Below are positions 55,691 through 64,000 of a stretch of DNA of 64,000 nt, piece after piece. Position 1 is the stretch's first letter. The number at the start of each line of letters is the position of its first letter. This DNA is from an uncultured bacterium. GTDB taxonomy: Bacteria > Armatimonadota > UBA5829. The notes beneath the pieces were generated by a model. That model worked only from the letters and a program-made list of their open reading frames with translations. It had not been told where the DNA came from and ran no database searches. The stretch covers positions 124,001 to 188,000 of the forward strand of contig CALJES010000004.1 in assembly GCA_938074205.1 (NCBI GenBank), given 5' to 3'. The position numbers were made by a program, and so were the translations under genes.

Positions 55691-58603
55691 GTGATGACAT
55701 TGCCTGAGCACCTCAAAGACCTCAGCCTGCAGATCCACTCGCCGGTGCCTTTCTGGTTCATCAATGGGCATGTCGAACGCTGGCAGATCGGCCGCGAGTT
55801 CGAGCTCATGGAGCGCAAGGGCATACGGGAGGTCATCGTTCATCCCAGGTACGGCCTGGCCGTTGAATATCTCTCGGAGGAATGGTTTACTATCTTCTCG
55901 TGGTGCCTTGAAGAAGCCAAGCGCCGAGGGATGTTCATCTGGATTTACGATGAGTTCAACTGGCCCAGCGGTACCGCGGGCATGACAGTTCAGAAAATTA
56001 ACCCTGAATACCGAAGCAAATACCTGGCAGTCGAACATCAACCCCTGCGAGATATCGATCTGAACCGCTTCGAGCCAGGAGTGTGTATGGTGGCGGCAAA
56101 CATCGAGGCAGGAATAGTTACAAAGACCAAACTCCTCCAGACTATTAACGAACTCGTATCCCTAACGGGCAATTGGACGATATTCAACTGTAAGCTCAAG
56201 TATGACCCGTACTACGTGGATACGCTCTCGAAAGAAGCTGTCGACTGCTTTAAACGCTTGACATACGACGAATACTACAAACGCTTCGCCAGCGAATTCG
56301 GCAAAACTATACGCGCCGTGTTCACCGATGAGGCTTCCATATACTGGGTCTCGGTCGGATACGACGATTGGAACCTTCCCTACACAGACGACTACTTCGC
56401 CACATTTCGAGAACGCTTCGGCTATGACTGTAGGACTAAGATACCTTATCTTTTCTACCCTGGAAGGGAAAGCGCCTCTGTTCGCGCAGATTATTGGGAC
56501 CACGCAGGATACCTATTCAACGAGCGCTACCACCGCAGTCTCGCAGCATGGTGCCGCGAACACGGTGTCATATACACAGGTCACAACAACCACGAAGAGC
56601 CCCTGAGATACCAAATACGCTACCAGGGCGACATGTTCGGCACGATGCGAGCTATGGACGTCCCAGGCGTAGATCACCTGGGCAAACAAACGCTCGGCAA
56701 CCCTTGGATCTCTATAATAGGCCACAAAATTTGTTCTTCTGAGGCACACTTCGACGGCAAACCCCGAGCAATGAGCGAAAGCTTCGGCGTGATGGACTGG
56801 GATACCACCTTCACCCACCTCAAGCGCGTGACCGACTGGCAGTATGCTCAGGGAATAAACCTGCTGGTGCCCCACGCGTTCTTTCACACTGTCTCGGGTA
56901 TGACCAAGCGCGAATCCCCACCCAGTTTCTTTTATCAATCCCCGAATTGGGAAGACTTCGACTACTTTACGGACTATGTTCGGCGGCTTGAGGAGATGCT
57001 CTGCGGCGGAAGACACGTGTGCAAGGCCGCGGTGTTTTACCCTCTAAGCGGCTTGTGGTCTAGTTACCAGCCGGATCGAAAAACCAGCGAATTCGAGCAC
57101 ACGGATAACTCCCTCAACTCGCTCTGCCTGGAACTAATACGCAATCATATAGATTTCGATATCCTGGACTTCCACGCGCTTAATGAGGCTATCGTTGAAG
57201 GCGGCAAGATCAAACTAGGGGATGAGGAGTATGAGCTGCTTCTGGTGCCCTCCGAACCATACATGCGCCCGGCGGAAGTGGCGCGCTTGCAAGAACTAGC
57301 GTTGTTAGGTGTTCGAATGGCGCTGTTTCACAGAGCTATGGAGCCGATTAAGCACAACTTGCCGGACGGTCTCCGGGGTGCCACGTTTGTTCCCACTGAA
57401 CAGATGCCCTCGTTTATCGAACTACTGGGCAGACAGCTTGAACAAGACCTGCAAATAATCGGAGCGGGCGCTGAGGACATAATGGTTTATCGGCGCGAGA
57501 AGGACGATAGAAGGATCGCGTTTCTGGTAAACCGCTCCGAAAAGCATCGGAAGGTGGTTGTCCTCCTTCGGGATTATACTGATGCCGCGATATTCGATCC
57601 CGAGACTGGGAGTTATACGCGCCTGGAGGGTCGACTTATCGGAACACGCATTCAGGCGCAGCTGCGCTTCGAACCGAACCAGGCGTATTTCATAGTAAGC
57701 GGCATGCCCAATGCGCCTAGCCCGATTCGGCTTTCTCAACAGGGGACAAGCGTGGAGCTTGAGGACTTCAGTGTCGAGGTTCCCTTCAACGTGGCATCGC
57801 TATACCGCTTCCAATACACCCCTAGCGGCCGGTCCGACGAACCTACTGAGGTAGACGTTCGCACCAATCCGCGGTATATCTCCTGCAATTGGGATCCCAA
57901 CCCCCCAGATTTCACCCAATTTGCCGGCATCTATGAAACGCATGTGAACATAGAGTGCGATACGCAGGGTGTCGCGTTGGTTCTGGATAGGGACTTTGCC
58001 GAATGCGGTGTCTGGGTCAACGACGTGCAAATCGCTCTGCATCCCTGCGTGCCGAACGAAGATGCATCCAAACAAGAAAGACCGCTGTGGCTGATGGACT
58101 GGCAAGACGTGCGGGCGGACATCGGTCATCTGCTCAGGCGGGGTATTAACCATTTCCGAATCGAATCGCCAACTAAGCTGAGCGAACCGGTTCGTCTGGT
58201 CGGAGATTTCCACGTCAGGCTGGCCGACGCGTATATAACGCTCGTTTCGCCCGGCGAGTTCGATCCATTCAAGCTGGAAAGTGCCTATCCTGGCTACTCC
58301 GGCACCGTGAGGTATCGAGCCCGCTTCGAGCTCAATCACACCTACCGGTCGTTGATCCTCGACCTGGGTGACGTGCGCGATTCAGCCGCGGTCTATTTGA
58401 ACGGAACGCTGGTGGGCAAGAGGCTTTGGGCACCTTACAAGTTTGAGTTGGCAAGACATGCGCAACTGGGTCTCAATGAGCTCGTCATAGAGGTCCGAAA
58501 CAACTTGGCAAACCTGATCTCAGGACAACCCAGACCATACGGTTTGCGTCAGGCGCCCACACTCACGGCGTATGCCGAGAGCACTGTTGAGGACATCAAG
58601 TAA
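55691..58603 (+). CDS. Large glycoside hydrolase, GH106-like (alpha-L-rhamnosidase type)
   Basis: 970 residues; GTG 55691 or ATG 55694, no clear ribosome site and no signal peptide. N-terminal TIM barrel with PFWFINGHVERWQIGREFELM, GIREVIVHPRYGLAVEYLSEEWF, FIWIYDEFNWPSGTAG and AVFTDEASIYW (Glu candidate). These features match the large group around GH106. A lyase-like linker is followed by two beta-sandwich galactose-binding-like regions (GVALVLDRDFAECGVWVNDVQIAL; SLILDLGDVRDSAAVYLNGTLVGKRLWAPYKFEL). Probably cytoplasmic hydrolysis of plant or algal oligosaccharide; specificity unproven. Confidence 0.75.
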   Translation: MMTLPEHLKDLSLQIHSPVPFWFINGHVERWQIGREFELMERKGIREVIVHPRYGLAVEYLSEEWFTIFSWCLEEAKRRGMFIWIYDEFNWPSGTAGMTVQKINPEYRSKYLAVEHQPLRDIDLNRFEPGVCMVAANIEAGIVTKTKLLQTINELVSLTGNWTIFNCKLKYDPYYVDTLSKEAVDCFKRLTYDEYYKRFASEFGKTIRAVFTDEASIYWVSVGYDDWNLPYTDDYFATFRERFGYDCRTKIPYLFYPGRESASVRADYWDHAGYLFNERYHRSLAAWCREHGVIYTGHNNHEEPLRYQIRYQGDMFGTMRAMDVPGVDHLGKQTLGNPWISIIGHKICSSEAHFDGKPRAMSESFGVMDWDTTFTHLKRVTDWQYAQGINLLVPHAFFHTVSGMTKRESPPSFFYQSPNWEDFDYFTDYVRRLEEMLCGGRHVCKAAVFYPLSGLWSSYQPDRKTSEFEHTDNSLNSLCLELIRNHIDFDILDFHALNEAIVEGGKIKLGDEEYELLLVPSEPYMRPAEVARLQELALLGVRMALFHRAMEPIKHNLPDGLRGATFVPTEQMPSFIELLGRQLEQDLQIIGAGAEDIMVYRREKDDRRIAFLVNRSEKHRKVVVLLRDYTDAAIFDPETGSYTRLEGRLIGTRIQAQLRFEPNQAYFIVSGMPNAPSPIRLSQQGTSVELEDFSVEVPFNVASLYRFQYTPSGRSDEPTEVDVRTNPRYISCNWDPNPPDFTQFAGIYETHVNIECDTQGVALVLDRDFAECGVWVNDVQIALHPCVPNEDASKQERPLWLMDWQDVRADIGHLLRRGINHFRIESPTKLSEPVRLVGDFHVRLADAYITLVSPGEFDPFKLESAYPGYSGTVRYRARFELNHTYRSLILDLGDVRDSAAVYLNGTLVGKRLWAPYKFELARHAQLGLNELVIEVRNNLANLISGQPRPYGLRQAPTLTAYAESTVEDIK

Positions 58604-58611
58604 CTGAACGA

Positions 58612-58645
58612 AGAAAGGGGACCGCAGCACCGCTTCTCGGTCCCC
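58612..58645 (-). terminator. Terminator between the GH106-like gene and the PEP-CTERM gene
   Basis: GGGGACCG (58617-58624) pairs with CGGTCCCC (58638-58645). On the minus strand the stem is followed by TTTCTTCG, so it ends the PEP-CTERM transcript; it may also stop the convergent plus-strand gene. Confidence 0.65.
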
Positions 58646-58670
58646 CAAACTCAGTGATGGTTCGCCTTGT

Positions 58671-60032
58671 CTACTTTCTTCGGCGCAGCAAGACCAGCGG
58701 CAGCCCAACTATCAGCGCAGCCATCGAGCTCGGCTCGGGAATTGTGAACCAGGACTCGGTGGTGAAGCTGTTTGGACCTGCCGGCGACCATATTCGGACC
58801 CACTCGGTAATGTTGTCTATGGTGACGATGTTCCCTGCTGCATCGAACGCGATGTCGCGGAGTCGGCTGCCGGCGTCGAAACCGCCAACATAACTGCCGT
58901 CTGACATACTGAAGATGCGCACGAAGCCATCGTAGTAGTTACCGTATGCAACCCACCCATAAGGTTCGTATATATCGATTCCGTAGGCACCATTAAACGG
59001 CGCTTGCTTGGGTGTTTCCCATACTGCCGTGTTTATTGGCAGCTCGTAGGGCGGGACATCCGCAAACTTGGATATTGCAGGAGCCTGTGTTGGGTCGTAT
59101 CTGTATTGGCAGAGGTACCAATCGCCTGCGGAGTCTCGAGCGACGTCCATGGGATAGAACGTGAAATAGGTGGGGCCGATGTATTGGGTACCCTTGTCGC
59201 CGGGCGTAGCCGCCGCATTTGCGCCGAGGTCATACATGATCAGACCTTTCCTGGCTGTGTCATTATAGTTGGAGTTGACCAGGTAGATCTTGCGATTCCC
59301 GGCGGCTTGTGTGCCTTCGACGTGTATGCTCGCCGCATACTGATTCGTTGTCTTGTTGGAAGCGTCTATTAGTTGAGTTACCGCTGAAAGGTCGTCGTTG
59401 AATTCCCACGCCAGGTCGTTGCTATAGTCTATGACGTAGAGGTGTCCATCTGGGCCTATCGTGCTCTTGAACGGCGCACTGTTGCCTGCCGCCACCCAGT
59501 CCTTTCCGCCGGTAGCGAATCCCGCTTCCGAAGCATCGGCATTGAGAATGTATATGCCGTCTTGGCAGGCTCGACCGAATACCGTGGTTCCTGCTTGAGC
59601 GTTGGATATGTAGATCTTGCCGAAGTTGGGGCTGGACTGCATCTTGTTCACGGCGACGCCCAGCGGCAGGTAGAAAGATGTAGAGGTCTGATCTGTGCTG
59701 ATCTGCTTCCAATCGCTGTAGCCGGTGTGCGCTGCCGTTATGCGGATTTTGTATTGGTTACCCGGCACGTAGCCGGATCCGTTCCATGACCACGTGTGCT
59801 GCCCTTTGTTCTTTGCCCCTAGGCTTTCAGAGTAGACCATACCCCCGCCTACTTGCCATACCTCAACTATCACGCCCGCGTCGGCATTGTCGTTGAGGAT
59901 GTAGCTGATGGAGCTAGGTCCGGTGAGAGCCAAGCCGGAGGCATATACGTTCGCCCATGCTGCGGTGGTAGACAGGGCGAAAAGCAGTGTGACGGCCGCT
60001 GTTGATAGGCGGCCTATAGTTGGACTCATCAT
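58671..60032 (-). CDS. PEP-CTERM protein with beta-propeller-like (NHL/YVTN-type) body
   Basis: 453 residues; GGAGG 6 bp before ATGATG. Signal peptide to about AWANV. After an N-terminal FlgD-like Ig segment (ILNDNADAGVIVEVWQ ... GQHTWSWNGSGYVPGNQYKIRI) come repeats such as STIGPDGHLYVIDYSNDLAWEF, PMDVARDSAGDWYLCQYRYD and LRDIAFDAAGNIVTIDNITEWVRIW that suggest beta-propeller blades. Ends TIPEPSSMAAL, a hydrophobic helix and LLRRRK: a PEP-CTERM signal. Has its own promoter with the same upstream element as the gene at 3947-4675. Function unknown; exported to the cell surface. Confidence 0.85.
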   Translation of the reverse strand: MMSPTIGRLSTAAVTLLFALSTTAAWANVYASGLALTGPSSISYILNDNADAGVIVEVWQVGGGMVYSESLGAKNKGQHTWSWNGSGYVPGNQYKIRITAAHTGYSDWKQISTDQTSTSFYLPLGVAVNKMQSSPNFGKIYISNAQAGTTVFGRACQDGIYILNADASEAGFATGGKDWVAAGNSAPFKSTIGPDGHLYVIDYSNDLAWEFNDDLSAVTQLIDASNKTTNQYAASIHVEGTQAAGNRKIYLVNSNYNDTARKGLIMYDLGANAAATPGDKGTQYIGPTYFTFYPMDVARDSAGDWYLCQYRYDPTQAPAISKFADVPPYELPINTAVWETPKQAPFNGAYGIDIYEPYGWVAYGNYYDGFVRIFSMSDGSYVGGFDAGSRLRDIAFDAAGNIVTIDNITEWVRIWSPAGPNSFTTESWFTIPEPSSMAALIVGLPLVLLRRRK

Positions 60033-60125
60033 TCCTTTCCTCCTTTCCTCTCGCGGTTCCGTGGCCGCTTCTGTTTGGTGCTTTTGCGACGCAGATTTGC
60101 CGTTTGGTGGCAGCCCACCACCCGC

Positions 60126-60178
60126 AAATTATCCGCAGTTGGATACTTTGTCAAGGGGTGAACACAAAAACAGGTATT
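60126..60178 (-). promoter_or_regulatory. PEP-CTERM gene promoter with shared upstream element (copy 2)
   Basis: Minus strand: AATACCTGTTTTT (60178-60166), 11 bp gap, TTGACA (60154-60149), 17 bp, TAATTT (60131-60126). Layout identical to that before the PEP-CTERM gene at 3947-4675. The leader that follows has two hairpins (GGTGG/CCACC and GCGG/CCGC). Confidence 0.6.
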
Positions 60179-60192
60179 TTAGGGGCTAAACG

Positions 60193-61227
60193 CTAAACTA
60201 CGAGATCTTCGCTTGACTTGCGTATGCTAATTTCACCGGCTTCGTCGAGCTGTCTGGCGACGGCTACAATGCGGTTTTGTGCTGCCTCCACATCCTTCAA
60301 CTTGACAGGGCCCATCGCCTCTAGATCTTCTCTCAAGGTTTCGGCAGCACGCTGCGACATGTTGCGGAAGAAAACTTCTTTGACATTCTCAGGCGTGCCC
60401 TTGAGCGCAAGCCTTAGGTCTTCTTGGGGCACCTCTCGCAGGATTATCTGGATCGAGCGATCGTCCAGACTGAGGATGTCGTCGAAGACAAACATCTTGT
60501 TCCTGATCTGTTCTGCGATTTTCTCGTCGACTTTCCTGAGGTATTCCAGAATTCGATTTTCCGTGCTGCGTCCTACATTGCTAAGTATCCGAACTACAGA
60601 ATCTTCACCGCCAACCTCCGCAAGCCCCATGCTCTCCGATTCCGCCGCTTTGTCGGAGATTACTTGGGCGACAGTGTTAACTACGTCAGGATCAGTTGGT
60701 CGCATCGTCGTAAGACGGAGCGCCACTTCTCCCTGAAGCTGCTCAGGTAGGGCCGATAGCACTTGTGCCGCGTGATCCGAAGGCAGATGCGCAAGCACGA
60801 GGGCAATGACTTGGGGTCGTTCAATTTGTAGTAGCGCGGCCAACTGCCTTGGCGGGATCGTTTTCAGGCTTCTCCCAATACCCGATACGCTGACGCCAAC
60901 AGATACCCGGCTCAGCAGCTCTTTCGCCTTGTTCTCGCCGAATACCCCGGAGAGGACCTCTTGCGCATACTCCTGGCCCCCCTGAGCGCTGCGATCCGTT
61001 AACGCGAGTTTGCACTCCTCGAGAACCTTTTCCCGAAGTTCCGGGCGAATTTTCTTTTGCCGCACAATCTCGGCCGCGATGCGTTCAACCTCTTCGGGCG
61101 AAAGCTGTTGCAATACGCTGGACGAGAGTTTCGTCCCCAGCGCTATCAGCAGGATAGCGGCCTTCGCGGCTCCCGATAACGAGCCAGCATGGTCGGTTGG
61201 CACATTTCTTTCTTGAGCGGCAGACAT
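60193..61227 (-). CDS. fliG: Flagellar motor switch protein FliG
   Basis: 344 residues from ATG 61227 (GTG 61236 also possible), the normal FliG length. N-terminal domain LSGAAKAAILLIALG, middle domain EHPQ-like motif IERPQVIALVLAHLP and the C-terminal torque domain MFVFDDILSLDDRSIQIILREV with its charged residues, ending in GPVKLKDVEAAQNRIVAVARQL. Forms the rotor ring that interacts with MotA. No other flagellar gene is adjacent; the minus-strand neighbour downstream is the PEP-CTERM gene and the plus-strand neighbour is a symporter. Confidence 0.95.
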   Translation of the reverse strand: MSAAQERNVPTDHAGSLSGAAKAAILLIALGTKLSSSVLQQLSPEEVERIAAEIVRQKKIRPELREKVLEECKLALTDRSAQGGQEYAQEVLSGVFGENKAKELLSRVSVGVSVSGIGRSLKTIPPRQLAALLQIERPQVIALVLAHLPSDHAAQVLSALPEQLQGEVALRLTTMRPTDPDVVNTVAQVISDKAAESESMGLAEVGGEDSVVRILSNVGRSTENRILEYLRKVDEKIAEQIRNKMFVFDDILSLDDRSIQIILREVPQEDLRLALKGTPENVKEVFFRNMSQRAAETLREDLEAMGPVKLKDVEAAQNRIVAVARQLDEAGEISIRKSSEDLVV

Positions 61228-61415
61228 CGCTTCCACAATCGGAATGTTCGGATGAAATGCCCCAGAGTTTTAGGGTTGGTTTGGTGCCGGACTTTGCTTA
61301 GTTGCAGGCTCAGCGTCGCGATGGGCAGAAAAGCTCGCCGCACGCGCGAGGGATACGGCAGGAAGTGCGACCCATCGACGCTAAATAAAGACTTGTTACG
61401 TCTGCTTTATACAAG

Positions 61416-61453
61416 GACTCCGGGTCAGACCTATGTTTGCAAGGCCCGGAGTC
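61416..61453 (+). promoter_or_regulatory. Leader hairpin upstream of the symporter gene
   Basis: GACTCCGGG (61416-61424) and CCCGGAGTC (61445-61453) form a perfect 9-bp stem with a 20-nt loop, 30 bp before the start codon. No T-run follows. It may be part of a regulatory leader; no known riboswitch pattern was recognised. The rest of the 61228-61484 gap shows no clear promoter. Confidence 0.35.
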
Positions 61454-61484
61454 TGATTATTAACCGTATCTAGCGGAGGTTCCG

Positions 61485-63509
61485 ATGCATTTTCATTGGC
61501 TGGATGTCTTGGTGTTGTGCCTGTATTTCATCGCGATGCTCGCGGTTGGGCTATACCAGACGCGAAAGGTGAAAAGCACCGGCGATTTCTTCGCGGGCGG
61601 GCGCACTTTTAATAAGTTTCTGATGATGATGCATGCGCTCGGAACCGGCACACACGCTGACGATCCGGTTGTTGTGGTGGGTGCATCTTTCAAATACGGA
61701 TTAGCAGGTATTTGGTATACGTTCGTATACCTATTTGTCACCCCCTTTTATTGGCTGATCGCTCCATTTTTCAGGCGCTCCCGATATCTCACTACCGCAG
61801 ATTTCTTTGAGGCTCGATTTGGCACTGCACTGGGCACGCTCTATGCGGTATGGGGTACCCTTATATTCGCAGTCAACATGGGAACCCTGCTTATCGGGAC
61901 TGGCAAGATAGTCAGCGCGGCAAGCATGGGCAGCATTTCGCCAACTTGGGGCATCATCGGAATGACAATCGCTTTCCTTATATACGGCACCGCCGGCGGC
62001 TTATTTGCGACCGTCTTTACAGAGGCCATTCAGGGGCTGCTGATAGTTGTAATGTCGCTGATGCTGGTTCCGTTCGGTTTGGCGATGGTCGGGTGGTTTT
62101 CGGGGCTGCACGGGTCAGTTGACCCTTCAATGTTCCGCTTGACTGGCTTGGAGGAACTCTCAATTTGGTGGATACTTGCGGGTTCGATTATGAACCTCAT
62201 CAACATAGTTGCCCAGCCGCACACAATGGAAGTCTGTGCAAGTGGCAAAACGGAGTTCGAAGGCAGAATCGGATTTACATACGGCAACTTCGTCAAGCGT
62301 TTCTGCGCGCTCGGCTGGGCGATGACTGGCGTGATCGTGGCCGCGTTGGTGTCGAAGGGAATTGTCGGTCAGATAGCCAGGGAAGATGCGTTTGGAACCG
62401 CAATCCGGGTTCTGCTGCCTGCCGGATTCGGATTGATAGGGCTGATGTTTGCGGCAATTCTCGCTGCTCAGATGTCCTCGCTTTCGGCATTTATGGTGGC
62501 AGCCTCTGCTCTGATTTCGCGCAACGTCTACAAGAAACACATCAATCCGGCTGCCGATGACGCTCATATGCTGCGAGTGGCGCGGTTTGCCGGGCTTATC
62601 ATTGTCATATTGGGAGTGGTATTTGCTTTGGGGGTGGGGCATGTCGCCGACGCATTAATGTGGTTCTGGACGCTCGCCACATTTACCGGGCTGTTTATGT
62701 GGGCTGGCGTTCTGTGGCGGAGGACAAACTCAACCGGCGCGTGGGCTTCGTTTGCTGTGATGCTTGCCATATGGCTTTATGTGGGCGAACCTGGCCAAGC
62801 TTGGAGCCAGCATGCTGCCCGATGGATGGACGGCACTGCGCGGGCAATTGCATCCTATAACAATGCCCAGCCGAAGTTCTCTAGGCTGCTGCTGGATGTC
62901 GTGACTAACGCGCCAGCCAAGCCCGAACGAAAGCAAGTTCTGGTGCTTTTTTCCAAGGAAAACCCCAAGGGGCTGGGCATACAGGTGCGCGAGATAGCCA
63001 GATTTGAAAGTCTGCAACTAAGCCGAGCACTCGGGCGAGCTAGCCGAGGCGAGGGCTCAGTCCGTTCGAAGGCGATTTTGGGGGTGGTCGTAACTTCGGT
63101 GGACGATGGCGGATTTGCCAAGTCAGCAGGGATAAAGCCGGGGGACGTTATAATTCGCTTTGCACGGCTCGGCACGCCGGGCGTATTTGCCGACAAAAGG
63201 CTCCTGCATTACAGGCTCCTTGCGTTCCTGCCTGCCGGCATCTTGGCGCTTATCTTTGGGAGCTTGTTGGGCAGGCCACTTCCGAAGGAAAGGCTGGATA
63301 AGTTTTATGCCTTGATAACCACACCAGTCGGGCGAGAGAAAGAACTCATCGAGCAGGGCGTGGATATGGTATACGCCGGCGCCAGCGAAGGCCATCCGTG
63401 GGAGCTCGAACACCAAACCGCGGTCAACGTTGTCGGATTCCTGGTGGCGCTGGCGTTTTCGGGCTTCTTCTTCCTGCTTTTGTGGGTTCTCTCGTGGGTC
63501 GGAGCTTGA
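61485..63509 (+). CDS. Sodium:solute symporter family protein with PDZ-like insertion
   Basis: 674 residues, longer than the usual 500-550 of the SSS family (PF00474). CGGAGG precedes the ATG. N-terminal helices and FFAGGRTFNKFLMMMHALGTGTHADDP, then AGGLFATVFTEAIQGLLIV match SSS transporters. After the helix ending near residue 434 an extramembrane segment (about 435-575) contains ILGVVVTSVDDGGFAKSAGIKPGDVIIRFARLG in parts, a PDZ signature, before the last two helices. Likely Na+-coupled import of a sugar or organic acid; the PDZ-like part may link it to a protease or partner. Confidence 0.8.
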   Translation: MHFHWLDVLVLCLYFIAMLAVGLYQTRKVKSTGDFFAGGRTFNKFLMMMHALGTGTHADDPVVVVGASFKYGLAGIWYTFVYLFVTPFYWLIAPFFRRSRYLTTADFFEARFGTALGTLYAVWGTLIFAVNMGTLLIGTGKIVSAASMGSISPTWGIIGMTIAFLIYGTAGGLFATVFTEAIQGLLIVVMSLMLVPFGLAMVGWFSGLHGSVDPSMFRLTGLEELSIWWILAGSIMNLINIVAQPHTMEVCASGKTEFEGRIGFTYGNFVKRFCALGWAMTGVIVAALVSKGIVGQIAREDAFGTAIRVLLPAGFGLIGLMFAAILAAQMSSLSAFMVAASALISRNVYKKHINPAADDAHMLRVARFAGLIIVILGVVFALGVGHVADALMWFWTLATFTGLFMWAGVLWRRTNSTGAWASFAVMLAIWLYVGEPGQAWSQHAARWMDGTARAIASYNNAQPKFSRLLLDVVTNAPAKPERKQVLVLFSKENPKGLGIQVREIARFESLQLSRALGRASRGEGSVRSKAILGVVVTSVDDGGFAKSAGIKPGDVIIRFARLGTPGVFADKRLLHYRLLAFLPAGILALIFGSLLGRPLPKERLDKFYALITTPVGREKELIEQGVDMVYAGASEGHPWELEHQTAVNVVGFLVALAFSGFFFLLLWVLSWVGA

Positions 63510-63530
63510 GGGTCCGCAGGCTTGCAGGCG

Positions 63531-64000
63531 TTAGCGGCGGGCGATTATGTCCTCGAACCACTTGCCGTCCTTGAGCCAGATGCCGTCCCAGGCAGGTGGG
63601 TCGACCTCAGCCGGGTCCGGATTTGCGGCGTCCTCGATTTGCATCAGCTTTTCGCGCACGCGCGCCATCTGTTCTTCGAAGGGTGGTATCTCGCTCGGCG
63701 GATTCCAACCGTAATCTGCGGCACAGGCAAAGTCCGGCAGCCAGTCGTCGAGCATATTGCCCGACCACTGCACCGCTAAAAGACCGATGAAGTTGGGCTT
63801 ATCCTTGCCCCACATAGCCCACTCCGCCAAGTTGAGGAAAGCGTGCTCGTAGTCGGTCTTGGAATAGGGTGTGTGACCAGAACCGCTGCCGGCAGCCATA
63901 AAGACTTTTTCCGTGCAACCGGCCTCTGAAAGCTCGCGGAGCCCCTGTTTGATGAGATAAGGATTCTGATATCCCACGCGCATCTTGTCATCGCCGTAAG
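63531..64000 (-). CDS. C-terminal part of a glycosidase-like protein (partial, runs off right edge)
   Basis: The minus frame ends at 63531 and is open to the window edge, giving about 155 residues of a longer protein (the ATG at 63983 is internal, the frame continues as YGDDKMRVGYQ). Segments EKVFMAAGSGSGHTPYSKTDYEHAFLNLAEW, IGLLAVQWSGNMLDDWLPDFACAADYGWNPP resemble the ends of GH20-like or related TIM-barrel glycosidases, where Trp-rich strands line the sugar site. Family not certain. Convergent with the symporter (21 bp). Confidence 0.55.
   Translation of the reverse strand, partial: YGDDKMRVGYQNPYLIKQGLRELSEAGCTEKVFMAAGSGSGHTPYSKTDYEHAFLNLAEWAMWGKDKPNFIGLLAVQWSGNMLDDWLPDFACAADYGWNPPSEIPPFEEQMARVREKLMQIEDAANPDPAEVDPPAWDGIWLKDGKWFEDIIARR

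Noticed and set aside
60033-60178. c-di-GMP-I (GEMM) riboswitch in the PEP-CTERM leaders
   Set aside because: GCAAA-type stretches are present but the conserved GACGCAAAGCC and GGTAGCCGGGTTACC blocks are missing.
1-64000. tRNA, rRNA genes, CRISPR arrays, insertion sequences
   Set aside because: By eye no T-loop/anticodon pattern, rRNA stretch, regularly spaced repeats or transposase motifs were found; a tRNAscan or CRISPR tool run could still change this.

Overview
The window looks like a piece of a free-living, diderm-type bacterial chromosome. I place it tentatively in or near Armatimonadota (Chthonomonas/Fimbriimonas-like bins), from the combination of PEP-CTERM surface proteins, H-X9-DG pseudopilins, a complete pilMNOPQ-pilB-pilT-pilC type IV pilus block, many sugar isomerase/FAD oxidoreductase/glycosidase genes, and secreted proteins ending in a small OB-like domain. 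That placement is inference; no rRNA or universal marker beyond gatCAB and fabZ is present. No tRNA, CRISPR array, integrase, transposase or phage structural gene was seen.

Layout. 1-3.7 kb (minus strand): a secreted clan GH-A-type glycosidase running off the left edge, an ImmA/IrrE peptidase with its XRE regulator, and a Nif3-family protein. 3.9-8.5 kb: a PEP-CTERM protein (minus), a secreted phosphodiester glycosidase-domain protein, then a cobalamin riboswitch heading a three-gene operon (H-X9-DG pseudopilin, OB-domain surface protein, PEP-CTERM protein). 8.6-15.9 kb: DUF362/DUF6599 pair, a four-PDZ HtrA protease with a catalytically dead paralogue, creatininase, and a non-pyrrolysine MttB-family methyltransferase. 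15.9-27.5 kb (minus): a sugar-catabolism cluster (pectate-lyase-like barrel protein, two xylose-isomerase-type TIM barrels, FAD oxidoreductase, fucose-isomerase-like protein, FabZ, ThuA, class II aldolase) downstream of gatCAB. 27.6-29.0 kb: 1-phosphofructokinase and two TatA genes. 29-34 kb: archaeal-type IMP cyclohydrolase, HD-GYP protein, membrane glycosyltransferase, a truncated pseudopilin and an archaeal-type peroxiredoxin.

34.3-45.7 kb (plus) is one long type IV pilus operon ending in a sigma-70 factor fused to a degenerate GGDEF domain. 45.9-55.5 kb (plus) is an exopolysaccharide or surface-glycan operon: flippase, methyltransferase, Wzy-like polymerase, two glycosyltransferases, an HPr-kinase-like protein, initiating sugar transferase, PglD-like acetyltransferase and DegT aminotransferase. 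55.7-64 kb holds a large GH106-like glycosidase, a beta-propeller PEP-CTERM protein, a solitary fliG, a sodium:solute symporter carrying a PDZ-like insertion, and the end of a second glycosidase-like gene running off the right edge.

Functional threads. (1) Surface life: pilus, glycan and PEP-CTERM proteins, with c-di-GMP-related proteins (HD-GYP and sigma-GGDEF) flanking or inside the pilus region. (2) Corrinoids: a B12 riboswitch controls surface proteins, and a corrinoid-dependent type methyltransferase lies 6 kb away. (3) Two PEP-CTERM genes 55 kb apart share an identical promoter layout with a common upstream element. The strongest candidates for something undescribed are the B12-controlled pseudopilin/PEP-CTERM operon and the sigma factor-GGDEF fusion.
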